Shown in pieces: positions 8,508 to 17,728 of a stretch of 64,000 bases of DNA. Below the pieces are notes generated by a model. The model made no database searches. It was not told where the DNA came from and saw nothing but the letters and a program-made list of their open reading frames with translations. A program made the translations under genes and the position numbers. The stretch is from Tateyamaria omphalii. GTDB taxonomy: Bacteria; Pseudomonadota; Alphaproteobacteria; Rhodobacterales; Rhodobacteraceae. The first letter of the stretch is position 1; the number at the start of each line of letters is the position of its first letter. The stretch is from positions 124,001 through 188,000 of the forward strand of contig NZ_BMWT01000003.1 of the NCBI RefSeq assembly GCF_014651375.1, in the 5' to 3' direction.

Positions 8508-9428
8508 TCAGACCTTGAGGTTCGGAATGATCTGCTTTTTCCGGCTCATGATGCCGGGCAGGACAACGGTGTCGCCCGACACGGTGGCATCAAAGCTCTT
8601 CTCCGCCACACCTTTCACCCGGTCATTTGGGATCAGCATGGTGGCTTCCTCGTTCAGGATATCCACCACGAACAACAGCACTTCGTCTGCGCCATCCTCT
8701 TTCGCCACGTCAACCATGGACGCCATCAGGCTGTCCTTGCGGTCCAGCACCAGCTTGGGTGCGGTCGTTTCCAGAACGGACACGCGGAATTGCGTGCCAT
8801 CGACGGCATATTCCTTGCTGTCCATGCGCAGCAGCTCGGCATCCGAAAAGGCCGATACGTCGGATTTCGCCTCGAACATCTCAGACGCATAGGCGGCCAG
8901 GTCCACGCCCAGATCCTTCGCCAGATCATGGGCAATCGCCTTGTCTTCCTGCGTCGTGGTGGGTGAGCGGAACTCGAGCGTGTCTGACAAGATGCAGGAC
9001 AGCATCGCGCCTTTCACACCTGTTGGCATCTGCGCCATGTCCTTGCCGATCATCTTCCACATGATGGTCGCGGTGCAGGCCAGCGGCTCGATACGGATGT
9101 CGATGGGACCCTTTGTCTCCAGACCACCCACCAGTTTGTGGTGATCGATGATGGCCGTGATGTCGGCATCGTTGATCGCGTCGGGCAGCTCGGCAGGGTT
9201 GTTGGTGTCCACGATGACAACCGGTTGGTCCGCATCAACCGCATTGATGATGCGGGGCTTGGGCAGGTCCCACTTTTTGAGAACAAAGGCGGCTTCGGTG
9301 TTGGGCTCGCCCAGCAGTACAGGTTCGGCCTGCACGCCCTTGATCTCATTCAGATACCACGCCCAGATGATGGGCGAGCCGGTCGAGTCCGTATCAGGCG
9401 ATTTATGGCCAAAAACGAGCGTTGTCAT
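8508..9428 (-). CDS. ppaC: Manganese-dependent (family II) inorganic pyrophosphatase
   Basis: Hydrolyses pyrophosphate released by biosynthesis; a DHH-superfamily enzyme of 306 residues. Metal ligands and signatures are in place: HKSPDTDS (8-15, with H8, D12 and D14), D74 in VDTNNP, the DHH motif D95-H96-H97 in IIDHHK, and the C-terminal substrate-binding SRKKQ at 295-299. AAGGAAT lies upstream of the ATG. It is distinct from the hexameric family I enzyme common in proteobacteria. It ends in the shared 27-bp element and a terminator. Confidence 0.96.
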   Translation of the reverse strand: MTTLVFGHKSPDTDSTGSPIIWAWYLNEIKGVQAEPVLLGEPNTEAAFVLKKWDLPKPRIINAVDADQPVVIVDTNNPAELPDAINDADITAIIDHHKLVGGLETKGPIDIRIEPLACTATIMWKMIGKDMAQMPTGVKGAMLSCILSDTLEFRSPTTTQEDKAIAHDLAKDLGVDLAAYASEMFEAKSDVSAFSDAELLRMDSKEYAVDGTQFRVSVLETTAPKLVLDRKDSLMASMVDVAKEDGADEVLLFVVDILNEEATMLIPNDRVKGVAEKSFDATVSGDTVVLPGIMSRKKQIIPNLKV

Positions 9429-9730
9429 AATGGGGATTCCTTTGGGAGAAGAGAATTTGGCGCCCTTATAGCAAGCTTTCCTTTGGTGTCACGGGGGCCG
9501 GTCAGAGTGCAATTGTCGCGCCTGACGATCCGTTGTATATTGTTCGAACACAAACCAAGGAGTGCTCTGAAAGTGAACAAGCTGGCCTGACTGCCCACCT
9601 GTTCCGCGCATGACATGCGCATCTTTTCAGAGGAGTGTTTTCCCATGGACAAGCCTGCCTGACCCGCATCTGTGGGGATCGTTCTGCACGTATGTGCAGT
9701 CCCATCCAATTCAGACAGAAGGGGCAGCCC
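9429..9730. other. Divergent intergenic region, pyrophosphatase to small basic ORF
   Basis: Besides the tandem leader units, the region holds a perfect 10-base palindrome TGTTCGAACA at 9541-9550 near TTGTATATTG. This could be a promoter-proximal operator for the rightward transcript. No longer gene was found. Confidence 0.5.
9555..9700 (+). promoter_or_regulatory. Tandem leader units: ribosome site, five-codon ORF, hairpin (two copies)
   Basis: Two diverged copies of one unit follow each other about 72 bases apart. Copy 1: GGAG (9559-9562), GTG AAC AAG CTG GCC TGA (9573-9590), then GCGCATGACATGCGC (9606-9620), which folds on itself. Copy 2: GGAG (9632-9635), ATG GAC AAG CCT GCC TGA (9645-9662), then CTGCAC-GTAT-GTGCAG (9684-9699). 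The shared blocks GGAGTG, ACAAGC and GCCTGA show that they arose by duplication. They precede a small basic ORF at 9731 and the DUF2161 gene. No matching known leader comes to mind. That the mini-ORFs are translated is inference. Confidence 0.5.
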
Positions 9731-9904
9731 ATGCCCATATCCAAGAAAAAAGCCCGCAAGCCGGGCGACACCCGCACGACATCACAACCCCGCAAACCCG
9801 TTGCGCAGCGGTCCGGCATCAACCGACGCCCTGACCACATTCTGCACACGCAGGTGCGTGGCGGGCGTCCGCCGCGCTTCCCCGGCCGCACCGGCGGGCG
9901 ATAG
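9731..9904 (+). CDS. Small arginine-rich hypothetical protein
   Basis: A 57-residue ORF from an ATG with AAGGGGC upstream. The product is very basic (KKKARKPGD at the start; RRPDHILHTQVRGGRPPRFPGRTGGR at the end, given here in two parts of one tail) and has no hydrophobic segment, which suggests nucleic-acid or ribosome binding. It lies between the tandem mini-ORF leader and the DUF2161 gene, in the same direction. I do not recognise the family. High-GC chance ORFs can also be Arg/Pro-rich, so its reality is moderate. Confidence 0.45.
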   Translation: MPISKKKARKPGDTRTTSQPRKPVAQRSGINRRPDHILHTQVRGGRPPRFPGRTGGR

Positions 9905-9965
9905 GGCTTGCCAACGGTCCCGTGCGTGGGGTTTCCTCGCACGGGCCAACTGCCCGGAAACACAC

Positions 9966-10640
9966 GTGACAACCCGCGAAACCGATCTCTACCCACCTGT
10001 CAAAACCTTCCTTGAAGGGCAGGGATACGTGGTGAAGTCCGAGGTCGGGGCGGCGGATGTCGTCGCCGTCCGGGGTGGAGAACCACCGGTCATCGTCGAG
10101 TTGAAGCTTGGGTTCTCGCTGGCACTTGTGCACCAATGCATAGCCCGGCTTGGGGTCAGCGATGATGTCTACATGGCCGTTGAGCGTGGCAAGGGAAAGC
10201 GCTTCCTCAAGGCCACCAAGGACATGACGCGTCTGTGCCGCCGCCTTGGCCTTGGCCTTCTCACCGTGCGTCTGTCGGACGGGCTGGTGCAGGTCCATTG
10301 CGACCCCGGCCCCTATGCCCCCCGCAAGAATGCCAAGCGGCGGGGGCGGTTGCTCAAGGAATTTGCGGCCCGGCAGGGCGATCCGAATGATGGGGGGCAG
10401 ACCCGCGTGGGGCTGATCACCGCTTACCGTCAGGACGCGCTGAAGCTGGCGCTTTTCCTGTATGAGGTTGGCGCCAGCAAGGGCGCGGACGTTGCGCGCG
10501 AAACGGGTGTGCCACGGGCCACGACGATGATGCGTGATGACCATTACGGCTGGTTCGAAAAGGTTGAAAAGGGTGTCTACGGTCTGACCCCAAAGGGTGC
10601 AGAGGCGGTGGATCGGTCCGGGGATGTACTGGGAACGTGA
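9966..10640 (+). CDS. DUF2161 family, PD-(D/E)XK-like putative phosphodiesterase
   Basis: A 224-residue protein of the DUF2161/COG5482 family. The N-terminus TDLYPPVKTFLEGQGYVVKSEV, the acidic residue in GAADVVAV and the PPVIVELKLGFSLALVHQ stretch fit a PD-(D/E)XK nuclease core (D then E-x-K). The C-terminal half has a winged-helix look (ALFLYEVGASKGADVARETGV, then a short Lys-rich region). The start is a GTG at 9966, where family similarity begins; the frame is open further upstream through the small ORF. Its role is unknown, perhaps nucleic-acid processing. Confidence 0.85.
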   Translation: MTTRETDLYPPVKTFLEGQGYVVKSEVGAADVVAVRGGEPPVIVELKLGFSLALVHQCIARLGVSDDVYMAVERGKGKRFLKATKDMTRLCRRLGLGLLTVRLSDGLVQVHCDPGPYAPRKNAKRRGRLLKEFAARQGDPNDGGQTRVGLITAYRQDALKLALFLYEVGASKGADVARETGVPRATTMMRDDHYGWFEKVEKGVYGLTPKGAEAVDRSGDVLGT

Positions 10641-10661
10641 TGTGGCTGATGGCTGAACACG

Positions 10662-11174
10662 TCACGCATTGGCGGGAACCAGCGTATCCGCCATCAGATC
10701 ATCCAGAAACAAACTGAGAAGTTGCAGCCGCCCGGATACATCCGCTTTTCGATAGAGCGCGGCACATTGCGCCTTTACCGTGCCCTGAGCAGTGTCGCGC
10801 AGCTTTGCCATCTCCAATACGGAAAACCCCTTCAGCGCCAAAATGGCAACTGCGCGCTCTGCTTCGGTCAACTTCCACTCATCAAACCGCGTTTCAAGCA
10901 AGTCGGAAAAGGCGCCAGAGGCGATCTTCAACTGATCCGTTATCTGATCTTCTCGTCGCATCATGCGCCGCAGTTCCGAGGCCGAAAAGGCAAGCCCGAA
11001 AAACAGCGCAATTGTCACCAGCGCTTCAATCACATCACTTTCGACCACAGGATTGTTCAAGCCAGGCAAGAGCAGATCGAACGTGATGTCGAAGAGGAAA
11101 TAAGCGCAGCACAAGGCTTGCAGCAAAAAGAGGGTCCACAAGGTTGTGCGGCGTGTCGGCATGGTAGCATCCAT
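10662..11174 (-). CDS. Membrane-anchored LuxR-type transcription regulator
   Basis: About 170 residues. Two transmembrane helices (TTLWTLFLLQALCCAYFLFD and VIEALVTIALFFGLAFSASE) are followed by a linker and a LuxR/FixJ-type helix-turn-helix (LTEAERAVAILALKGFSVLE, then GTVKAQCAALYRKADV). The protein therefore binds DNA from the membrane. The true start is unclear: ATG at 11174 or 11162; a TTG further up lies inside a hairpin and was not used. It sits directly behind the PepSY protein gene on the same strand, so it may respond to a periplasmic or envelope state. Confidence 0.82.
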   Translation of the reverse strand: MDATMPTRRTTLWTLFLLQALCCAYFLFDITFDLLLPGLNNPVVESDVIEALVTIALFFGLAFSASELRRMMRREDQITDQLKIASGAFSDLLETRFDEWKLTEAERAVAILALKGFSVLEMAKLRDTAQGTVKAQCAALYRKADVSGRLQLLSLFLDDLMADTLVPANA

Positions 11175-11180
11175 AAGGTT

Positions 11181-11207
11181 CTGCCCGGGTCGATCGGTCC
11201 CGGGCAG
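11181..11207 (-). terminator. Strong hairpin between the PepSY and LuxR genes
   Basis: CTGCCCGGG and CCCGGGCAG pair perfectly over a nine-base loop. No T-run follows on the minus strand, so it may attenuate or stabilise the upstream PepSY message rather than end transcription fully. Confidence 0.5.
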
Positions 11208-11228
11208 CGTCTTCAAAGTGGGGCGACT

Positions 11229-11510
11229 TTAGCTGTCGTCGTCATCCTCGTCATCTTCAAGTTCGATTTCGGTCACAAGGCCGGTGTCCATGGACACCTC
11301 AACTTCGTAGGCGACGCCATCAAGCATGACGTCCGCTTCAATCTCGCCGTCCTCAATCTCGACTTCCTGCACGGCATAGCCCATGTCGGTCAGGGCTTGC
11401 CGGACATCGGTCTCTGATGTTCCAAGGGTCTGGCCGATATCAACACCGGCAATGGCAATGCCGGGCACGATCAGGGCGGCCAGAAGGGCGGGTTTCATCA
11501 GGTTGGTCAT
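11229..11510 (-). CDS. PepSY-domain secreted small protein
   Basis: A 93-residue exported protein. A signal peptide (MTNLMKPALLAALIVPGIAIAG) precedes one PepSY-like domain: IGQTLGTSETDVRQALTDMG, VQEVEIEDGEIEADVMLDG and YEVEVSMDTGLVTEIELED. The C-terminus is a run of acidic residues (EDDEDDDDS) that could bind divalent metal. The ATG at 11510 has GGAG six bases upstream; the ATG six bases earlier touches that site and was rejected. It is likely co-transcribed with the membrane LuxR regulator, which suggests a sensing or inhibitory role in the periplasm. Confidence 0.85.
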   Translation of the reverse strand: MTNLMKPALLAALIVPGIAIAGVDIGQTLGTSETDVRQALTDMGYAVQEVEIEDGEIEADVMLDGVAYEVEVSMDTGLVTEIELEDDEDDDDS

Positions 11511-11656
11511 GATCATCTCCAGTATGTTTATACGCGCCGCTTGTCGTGCGGCTGGAGATGATTTGCGGCGGTATCGCGCTGTTCTGAATTGGACTTTCGA
11601 CCGAAATCAAAGCGCATATGCCGAAGGTTTATGACGAATGAAGGACGGATTACCGG

Positions 11657-12643
11657 TCAAAAGGGGAGCCGCTCCAGCGTAAACCCACGATCTGACAGTT
11701 GCTGCAACAAGCCGGATTCACCGGACAAATGCGCGGCCCCCACGGCGATGACAATATTTGCCTCGGTGCGCGCGTCGATCCGGTCCATCCAGGCCAAGTT
11801 CCGTTGAACCAGCAACTCCTCCATCATGTCGTCGAACAGAACGTCAAATTCGCCGTCGGGAAGATCGACTTGTCCCCGCGAAAACACGCGTGAGAACGCA
11901 AGAAGTTCGCCATGCTTCTCATCGAAATAGCTTTCGACCGTTGTTGCGGTCGAATCCACGATGAATTGTTCCATCTGCGCGATCATCGGCAGAAACCGCA
12001 CCTGCTCCTCGATCGGCTCCGATCCAAGCAGGGCGATCAAATCCTGATGGGTTTCCAATTCGACGATGGGCACGTCCGCAGCCGTGGCCCGGGCCATGAC
12101 CATCTTGTCCAGCCCAACCTTGCCGGCATGCAGATCAGCCATGGCGCAGGGGGCAATGCCCAGAGTAAGGGACAGGAACCATGGCTGGTACTTCGCGGCC
12201 ATGAAGGGTGGTACGCCGCGCGCCTGTGCCGCCTCGGACAAAACGGTCCAGGTTTCGGGTGAAACAAGGTCAATCAGGCTTGGGCCGTCTGACAGGAACG
12301 CGATGGACGGGTCAGTTGCGATGGCATTCAGCAGTGCAGCTTCTTCCTTGGCCGTGATCTCGACCATCAACAGGTCGGCGGTTTCAACCACCGGCCCCAA
12401 CCGATCCACAATAGGTTTCATACGCGCATCAAAGATGTGCATGGTGCCAACAAGGTTGATCACTTGGTCGTCCCGAGCTGCGCGCCAGTGGTTCCCCTCG
12501 GAAAACGGCAGGTCGCTCGCAATCGTAGCAATCTCATTTCGCGCTGCATCATCCAGTGTGGGGCGCAGATCAGTGCCGGTGCACGCTGCGTGCACCGTCA
12601 ACGGCACCATGAACGATAGAGCCAACAAAAGTTGTCGAACCAT
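11657..12643 (-). CDS. TraB/GumN family protein
   Basis: A 328-residue exported protein of the TraB/GumN (Tiki-like putative metalloprotease) family. A signal peptide (MVRQLLLALSFMVPLTVHAA) precedes the domain. The first conserved block is NLVGTMHIFDARM, the second is VEITAKEEAALL, and the C-terminal IVIAVGAAHLSGESGLLQQL matches the GAxHL motif of the family. The start at 12643 has AAGGAAA upstream. Function is unproven in bacteria. It is divergent from groESL and shows no operon partner. Confidence 0.9.
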   Translation of the reverse strand: MVRQLLLALSFMVPLTVHAACTGTDLRPTLDDAARNEIATIASDLPFSEGNHWRAARDDQVINLVGTMHIFDARMKPIVDRLGPVVETADLLMVEITAKEEAALLNAIATDPSIAFLSDGPSLIDLVSPETWTVLSEAAQARGVPPFMAAKYQPWFLSLTLGIAPCAMADLHAGKVGLDKMVMARATAADVPIVELETHQDLIALLGSEPIEEQVRFLPMIAQMEQFIVDSTATTVESYFDEKHGELLAFSRVFSRGQVDLPDGEFDVLFDDMMEELLVQRNLAWMDRIDARTEANIVIAVGAAHLSGESGLLQQLSDRGFTLERLPF

Positions 12644-12785
12644 CCTGTATTTTCCTTTTTTGTCTGCCCGCACCGAACGCTAAGTCAGCGCCGCTGCATT
12701 GCCAAGGATGTGTCAAAAAACCTTTGCAAAATTATGGCGGCATCACTGGTTGACTCATGCCGGGGGCTTCCTTACGTACGCAACG

Positions 12786-12812
12786 TTATCACTCGAACAT
12801 GTTGAGTGCTAA
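12786..12812 (+). promoter_or_regulatory. CIRCE operator (HrcA site) of groESL
   Basis: TTATCACTC, nine bases, GAGTGCTAA: the CIRCE inverted repeat with a single mismatch in the left arm (consensus TTAGCACTC). It lies 56 bases before groES, so HrcA repression and heat induction are expected. A TTGACT at 12750-12755 may be part of the promoter. Confidence 0.95.
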
Positions 12813-12867
12813 CGGTCCCCGACCCGGGGGCCAAGGGAGTAACTTTGAGCCTCAAGGAGCTGCAAAG

Positions 12868-13155
12868 ATGGCATTGAAACCGCTTCATGACCGCGTGCTT
12901 GTACGCCGCACGGAAAGCGAAGAGAAAACCGCTGGTGGGCTGATCATCCCCGACAGCGCCAAGGAAAAGCCCAGCGAAGGCGAAATCGTCTCCGCAGGCC
13001 CCGGTGCCCGCAAGGACAGCGGTGAGCTGATCGAGATGGGCGTGAAAGCCGGCGACAAGGTGCTGTTCGGCAAATGGTCCGGCACCGAAGTCACCATCGA
13101 CGGCGAAGAGCTGCTGATGATGAAAGAATCCGACATCATGGGGATCATCGAGTAA
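12868..13155 (+). CDS. groES: Co-chaperonin GroES
   Basis: A 95-residue lid subunit of the GroEL cage. It shows [12 protein letters not shown], the mobile loop [13 protein letters not shown], and the C-terminal [14 protein letters not shown]. The start is the ATG after AAGGAGCTGCAAAG. It heads the heat-shock operon with groEL 51 bases downstream, under the CIRCE element. Confidence 0.98.
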   Translation: MALKPLHDRVLVRRTESEEKTAGGLIIPDSAKEKPSEGEIVSAGPGARKDSGELIEMGVKAGDKVLFGKWSGTEVTIDGEELLMMKESDIMGIIE

Positions 13156-13173
13156 GCGGCCCCGCTTCTCTGA

Positions 13174-14847
<1,674 letters not shown>

Positions 14848-14935
14848 TCACCGCACCCGCGCAGCGGATGCAATGATTGGGTGATGGTTTCCTCCGCAGG
14901 GGAAAATCCAAAACCCAAATCGCCAAGATTAAGGA

Positions 14936-14963
14936 AAGGCCGCCCAACAAGGCGGCCTTTTTG
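14936..14963. terminator. groESL terminator, possibly two-way
   Basis: AAGGCCGCC and GGCGGCCTT pair over a CAACAA loop, followed by TTTTTG on the plus strand. It lies just beyond the stop of the convergent MarR gene (14965), so it may serve both transcripts. Confidence 0.88.
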
Positions 14964-14964
14964 C

Positions 14965-15399
14965 TTACATGTTGGCAGTTCCCAACATTGCAAAGTATCC
15001 AGGCAGAACCTCGGCAAAGCGGTGTTCACCGTCCGCTGTCAGGCATAACTGCTTTTCCCGCTTGTCAGTGGATTGATCCGCGGCAAGCATGATCAAATCC
15101 TTGGTCTTCAGCGCGGCCAACGCTTTGCTCAGGACAGGCTTTGACACATCCAGACGATCAGAAATCTCTCCCGCCGACAGGCTGGTGCGACTTGGCTCGC
15201 GCACAATCATCATCAGTGAAAGAAACTGCGTTTGTGACAACCCATGGCCACGCAAGAATGCCTCTATATCGCGCAGCAGGATGCTCGCGCGTCGCAACCC
15301 CTCCAGCACGGTTAGAACATGCGTCGCATCAACATCGGGGATATCCGCAGTCACCCCTGTGATCATTTCCGGGCTTGGCAGGTCTTTCAGAAAAAACAT
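14965..15399 (-). CDS. MarR-family transcriptional regulator
   Basis: A 144-residue winged-helix regulator. The N-terminal dimer helix is THVLTVLEGLRRASILLRDI. The HTH region is SLSAGEISDRLDVSKPVLSKALAALKTKDLI (in two conserved pieces), and the wing follows with DQSTDKREKQLCLT. The ATG overlaps the stop of the ABM-domain gene in a TGATG junction, so both come from one message. It probably represses its own operon through the palindrome at 15711-15722. The inducer is unknown; quinone-like or oxidant compounds would fit the monooxygenase partner. Confidence 0.9.
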   Translation of the reverse strand: MFFLKDLPSPEMITGVTADIPDVDATHVLTVLEGLRRASILLRDIEAFLRGHGLSQTQFLSLMMIVREPSRTSLSAGEISDRLDVSKPVLSKALAALKTKDLIMLAADQSTDKREKQLCLTADGEHRFAEVLPGYFAMLGTANM

Positions 15400-15692
15400 C
15401 AGGCGTACCGGCGCATCCGCACAATCTCGACCGGGGCGGCCAGCCAATTCTCGTAGTCGGCAAAGACTGTTTTGACGTAGTCCATGTCATAATGCGCATC
15501 GAGTGCGGCGTCGTCCGCCCAATGCTCCACAAGATGTATCGCACCGGTGTCTTCTGCCCCCACATTCAACTCAAACCGGTGACATCCAGGCTCGGCGCGG
15601 GTGGCTTCCAAAATACCTTTGATCGCTGCAAGGGCATCTGATTTGTGCTCGGGTTTTGGGCGAATGGTGGCAAACAGGCTGAGTTCAGTCAC
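15399..15692 (-). CDS. Antibiotic-biosynthesis-monooxygenase (ABM) domain protein
   Basis: A 97-residue ferredoxin-like-fold protein of the ABM/YgiN type: LSLFATIRPKPEHKSDALAA, then LEATRAEPGCHRFELN, and ALDAHYDMDYVKTVFADYENWL. These proteins act on quinones or as small heme-free monooxygenases. It is the first gene of a two-gene operon with a MarR regulator, an arrangement usual for stress-induced detoxification. The start is the first ATG after the palindromic operator. Confidence 0.9.
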   Translation of the reverse strand: MTELSLFATIRPKPEHKSDALAAIKGILEATRAEPGCHRFELNVGAEDTGAIHLVEHWADDAALDAHYDMDYVKTVFADYENWLAAPVEIVRMRRYA

Positions 15693-15710
15693 GGCAGAAT
15701 CTCCATAAAG

Positions 15711-15722
15711 TTAGCATGCTAA
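15711..15722. promoter_or_regulatory. Palindromic operator, probable MarR site
   Basis: TTAGCATGCTAA is a perfect 12-base palindrome 19 bases before the ABM-gene start. It has the size and AT-flanked form of MarR-family sites. The regulator encoded second in the operon is the obvious candidate to bind it. Confidence 0.65.
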
Positions 15723-15840
15723 TTATATGGGAACGTGCTGCGTTGTTGCAAGTGCGTGGCGCGGCCCCTTTGGGATGCAATTGTTCTCCCGCCTGCGCTT
15801 CCTATTGCGCCCGTCGAAACCTTGGGTCACGTTCAGTCAC

Positions 15841-16386
15841 ATGCAGCGCGTCATGATCATAGGACAGCCCGGATCGGGCAAGTCGACCCTGGCGCGGCAT
15901 CTGGGGGACAAGACGTTTCTTCCCGTCATCCATATCGACCACATCCACTGGAAATCCGGATGGGTCGAGCGCGACAGCGCCGAGAAGACGCAGATGACCC
16001 TCGACGCCATTGAACAGCCCAAGTGGATCTTCGAGGGCGGACACTCGGTGACGTGGCCCGAGCGGTTGGCTCGGGCCGATACGCTGATCTGGCTCGACCT
16101 ACCTGTCGGACTGCGCCTGCGCCGGGTGCTATGGCGGTCCTTGCGGTATTTCGGTCAAAGCAGGCCGGACCTGCCCAAAGGCTGCCCGGAACAGCTGGAC
16201 TGGGAATTCCTGTCCTTCATCTGGCGGACGCGCAACAGCTCCCGCGAAAAGGCACGCGCTCTCTATGAAAACGCGCCTCTGGAAAAGACGAGGTATCACT
16301 TCACGTCCCCCGCCCAGGTGCACAACTTTCTGTCAAACCTTGAAACGGCTCTTGCCATTGGCAACCTCGGCGTTCCACACCGCTGA
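15841..16386 (+). CDS. P-loop kinase-like protein (FlaR/adenylate-kinase-like)
   Basis: About 181 residues. Walker A is GQPGSGKSTLARHLG near the N-terminus. HIDHIHWKSGWVERD and WIFEGGHSVTWPERLARAD fit the group annotated as topology-modulation (FlaR-related) or AAA-type adenylate-kinase-like proteins; LIWLDLPVGLRLRRVLWR is a lid/Arg-rich segment. The substrate is unknown. The start is uncertain: the ATG at 15841 was picked because homology-like sequence begins there, but the ribosome site is weak, and ATGs at 15775 or 15853 are possible. The next gene follows after four bases. Confidence 0.75.
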   Translation: MQRVMIIGQPGSGKSTLARHLGDKTFLPVIHIDHIHWKSGWVERDSAEKTQMTLDAIEQPKWIFEGGHSVTWPERLARADTLIWLDLPVGLRLRRVLWRSLRYFGQSRPDLPKGCPEQLDWEFLSFIWRTRNSSREKARALYENAPLEKTRYHFTSPAQVHNFLSNLETALAIGNLGVPHR

Positions 16387-16390
16387 TACC

Positions 16391-17239
16391 ATGCGACTGA
16401 TCCTTTTGACCTTCCTCACCATGATTGCCTTTGCCGCCAATTCGGTCCTGAATCGTATGGCAGTGGACAGCGGTGCCATTGATCCGTCCAGCTTTGCGAT
16501 GATCCGTGTTTTTGCAGGGGCTATTGCCCTTTGTATGATCCTGACGGTGCGGGGTGGGGGGCTTCCCATCATGCAACGCGGGCGGCTTGTCGGTGCCACC
16601 AGCCTCGCCGCTTACATGATCGGTTTCTCGCTGGCTTACGTGACGCTGGACGCAGGCCTTGGCGCGTTGATCCTGTTCGGCACGGTGCAGGTCAGCATGT
16701 TCGGCTGGTCGGCCATACGCGGCGCGCGGCCAACGACGCGGCAGGTGACAGGGGCAAGCATTGCCTTTGCCGGGTTGCTGATTGCCCTCTGGCCCACGGA
16801 CGGCGCGGGCGGAGATTTCGCCGGTGCCCTCTTGATGGTCATCGCAGGACTTGGCTGGGCCGCGTATACCCTTGCCGGCAAAGGGGCAAAGGACCCGCTG
16901 TCCGCGACGGCCGCCAACTTTGTCGTCGCAATGCCACTGCTGGCGGTATTGCTGCTTGGTTCGGGGCTGCACGCAGCACCATCCGGCATTGCCCTCGCCA
17001 TCTTGTCGGGGGCTGTCACGTCGGGGCTTGGCTATGCGTTGTGGTATTCGGTCCTGCCACAGCTTCAGGGTCAGACAGCGGCGGTGGTGCAACTGAGCGT
17101 GCCCATCATAGCAATCGCAGCTGGTGCCCTGCTTTTGGGCGAATCCCTGTCGCTCACGCTTGCGCTGTCTGCGGCCCTGGTCATTGGCGGCATCGCCACA
17201 GCAGTTACCGCATCAAGGGCTCAATCGGGTCGTAGCTGA
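16391..17239 (+). CDS. DMT-family (EamA) transporter
   Basis: A 282-residue inner-membrane protein with about ten hydrophobic helices in two EamA repeats: the first from LILLTFLTMIAFAANSVLNR, the second from GALLMVIAGLGWAAYTLAGK. It is likely an exporter of small metabolites. The start ATG is four bases after the kinase-like stop. Its last 35 bases overlap the convergent NUDIX gene. The substrate is not deducible. Confidence 0.9.
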   Translation: MRLILLTFLTMIAFAANSVLNRMAVDSGAIDPSSFAMIRVFAGAIALCMILTVRGGGLPIMQRGRLVGATSLAAYMIGFSLAYVTLDAGLGALILFGTVQVSMFGWSAIRGARPTTRQVTGASIAFAGLLIALWPTDGAGGDFAGALLMVIAGLGWAAYTLAGKGAKDPLSATAANFVVAMPLLAVLLLGSGLHAAPSGIALAILSGAVTSGLGYALWYSVLPQLQGQTAAVVQLSVPIIAIAAGALLLGESLSLTLALSAALVIGGIATAVTASRAQSGRS

Positions 17240-17657
17240 CGCCTGAACCACCAAATGCAACGGCCCCAAGGCTGTCGGGCTTGTGCGGCACCTGTGACAG
17301 TTCCTCTTCCGTTAGCCAGCGCCGCTCGGTCACAACCGCTTCGGCATCGTGCCAAACCTCCGGGCGCAGCGTCCCCGGAACAATGGTGCAGCGAAAGAAC
17401 ACCTCGACCTGATGAAACTGGCTGGGCGGGTCGTGGTATTCGTTGACCAGACACGGTGCGCCAACCTCGACTGTCAACCCTGTCTCTTCATGCACCTCAC
17501 GCGCCAGGTTGTCGGGCAGGCTGCTGCCCACTTCGACCCCGCCTCCGGGGGCGCACATCAACGCGCTCTTGGCCGTGTGCCACGCGTTGACCATCAACAG
17601 GCGTTCGTCCTCAACGATCACGGCGCGGACGGCGATGCGGGGGGATTTCGGGCGCAT
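17205..17657 (-). CDS. NUDIX hydrolase with an altered Nudix box
   Basis: 150 residues. The box region is GGVEVGSSLPDNLAREVHEE followed by TGL. REVHEETG, with the metal-binding Glu pair, is intact, but the first Glu of the G-x5-E spacing is Ser here. The core catalytic Glu residues remain, so activity is plausible on a nucleoside diphosphate-linked substrate. It starts at the ATG at 17657; a TTG two codons earlier is less likely. It overlaps the 3' end of the DMT gene on the opposite strand. Confidence 0.88.
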   Translation of the reverse strand: MRPKSPRIAVRAVIVEDERLLMVNAWHTAKSALMCAPGGGVEVGSSLPDNLAREVHEETGLTVEVGAPCLVNEYHDPPSQFHQVEVFFRCTIVPGTLRPEVWHDAEAVVTERRWLTEEELSQVPHKPDSLGAVAFGGSGVSYDPIEPLMR

Positions 17658-17728
17658 GGGCAAAACCTTTCCAAGGGCGACGACGCGTTATCATTCCATA
17701 AGCGGGCACATGGGGGTATCTCAAGGGT

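Noticed and set aside
7672-8892. A 406-codon plus-strand frame over the crotonase and pyrophosphatase
   Set aside because: Crosses two real genes and a terminator; a shadow.
9541-9550. TGTTCGAACA as a possible LexA site
   Set aside because: The alphaproteobacterial SOS box is a GTTC-N7-GTTC type direct repeat; this palindrome does not match.
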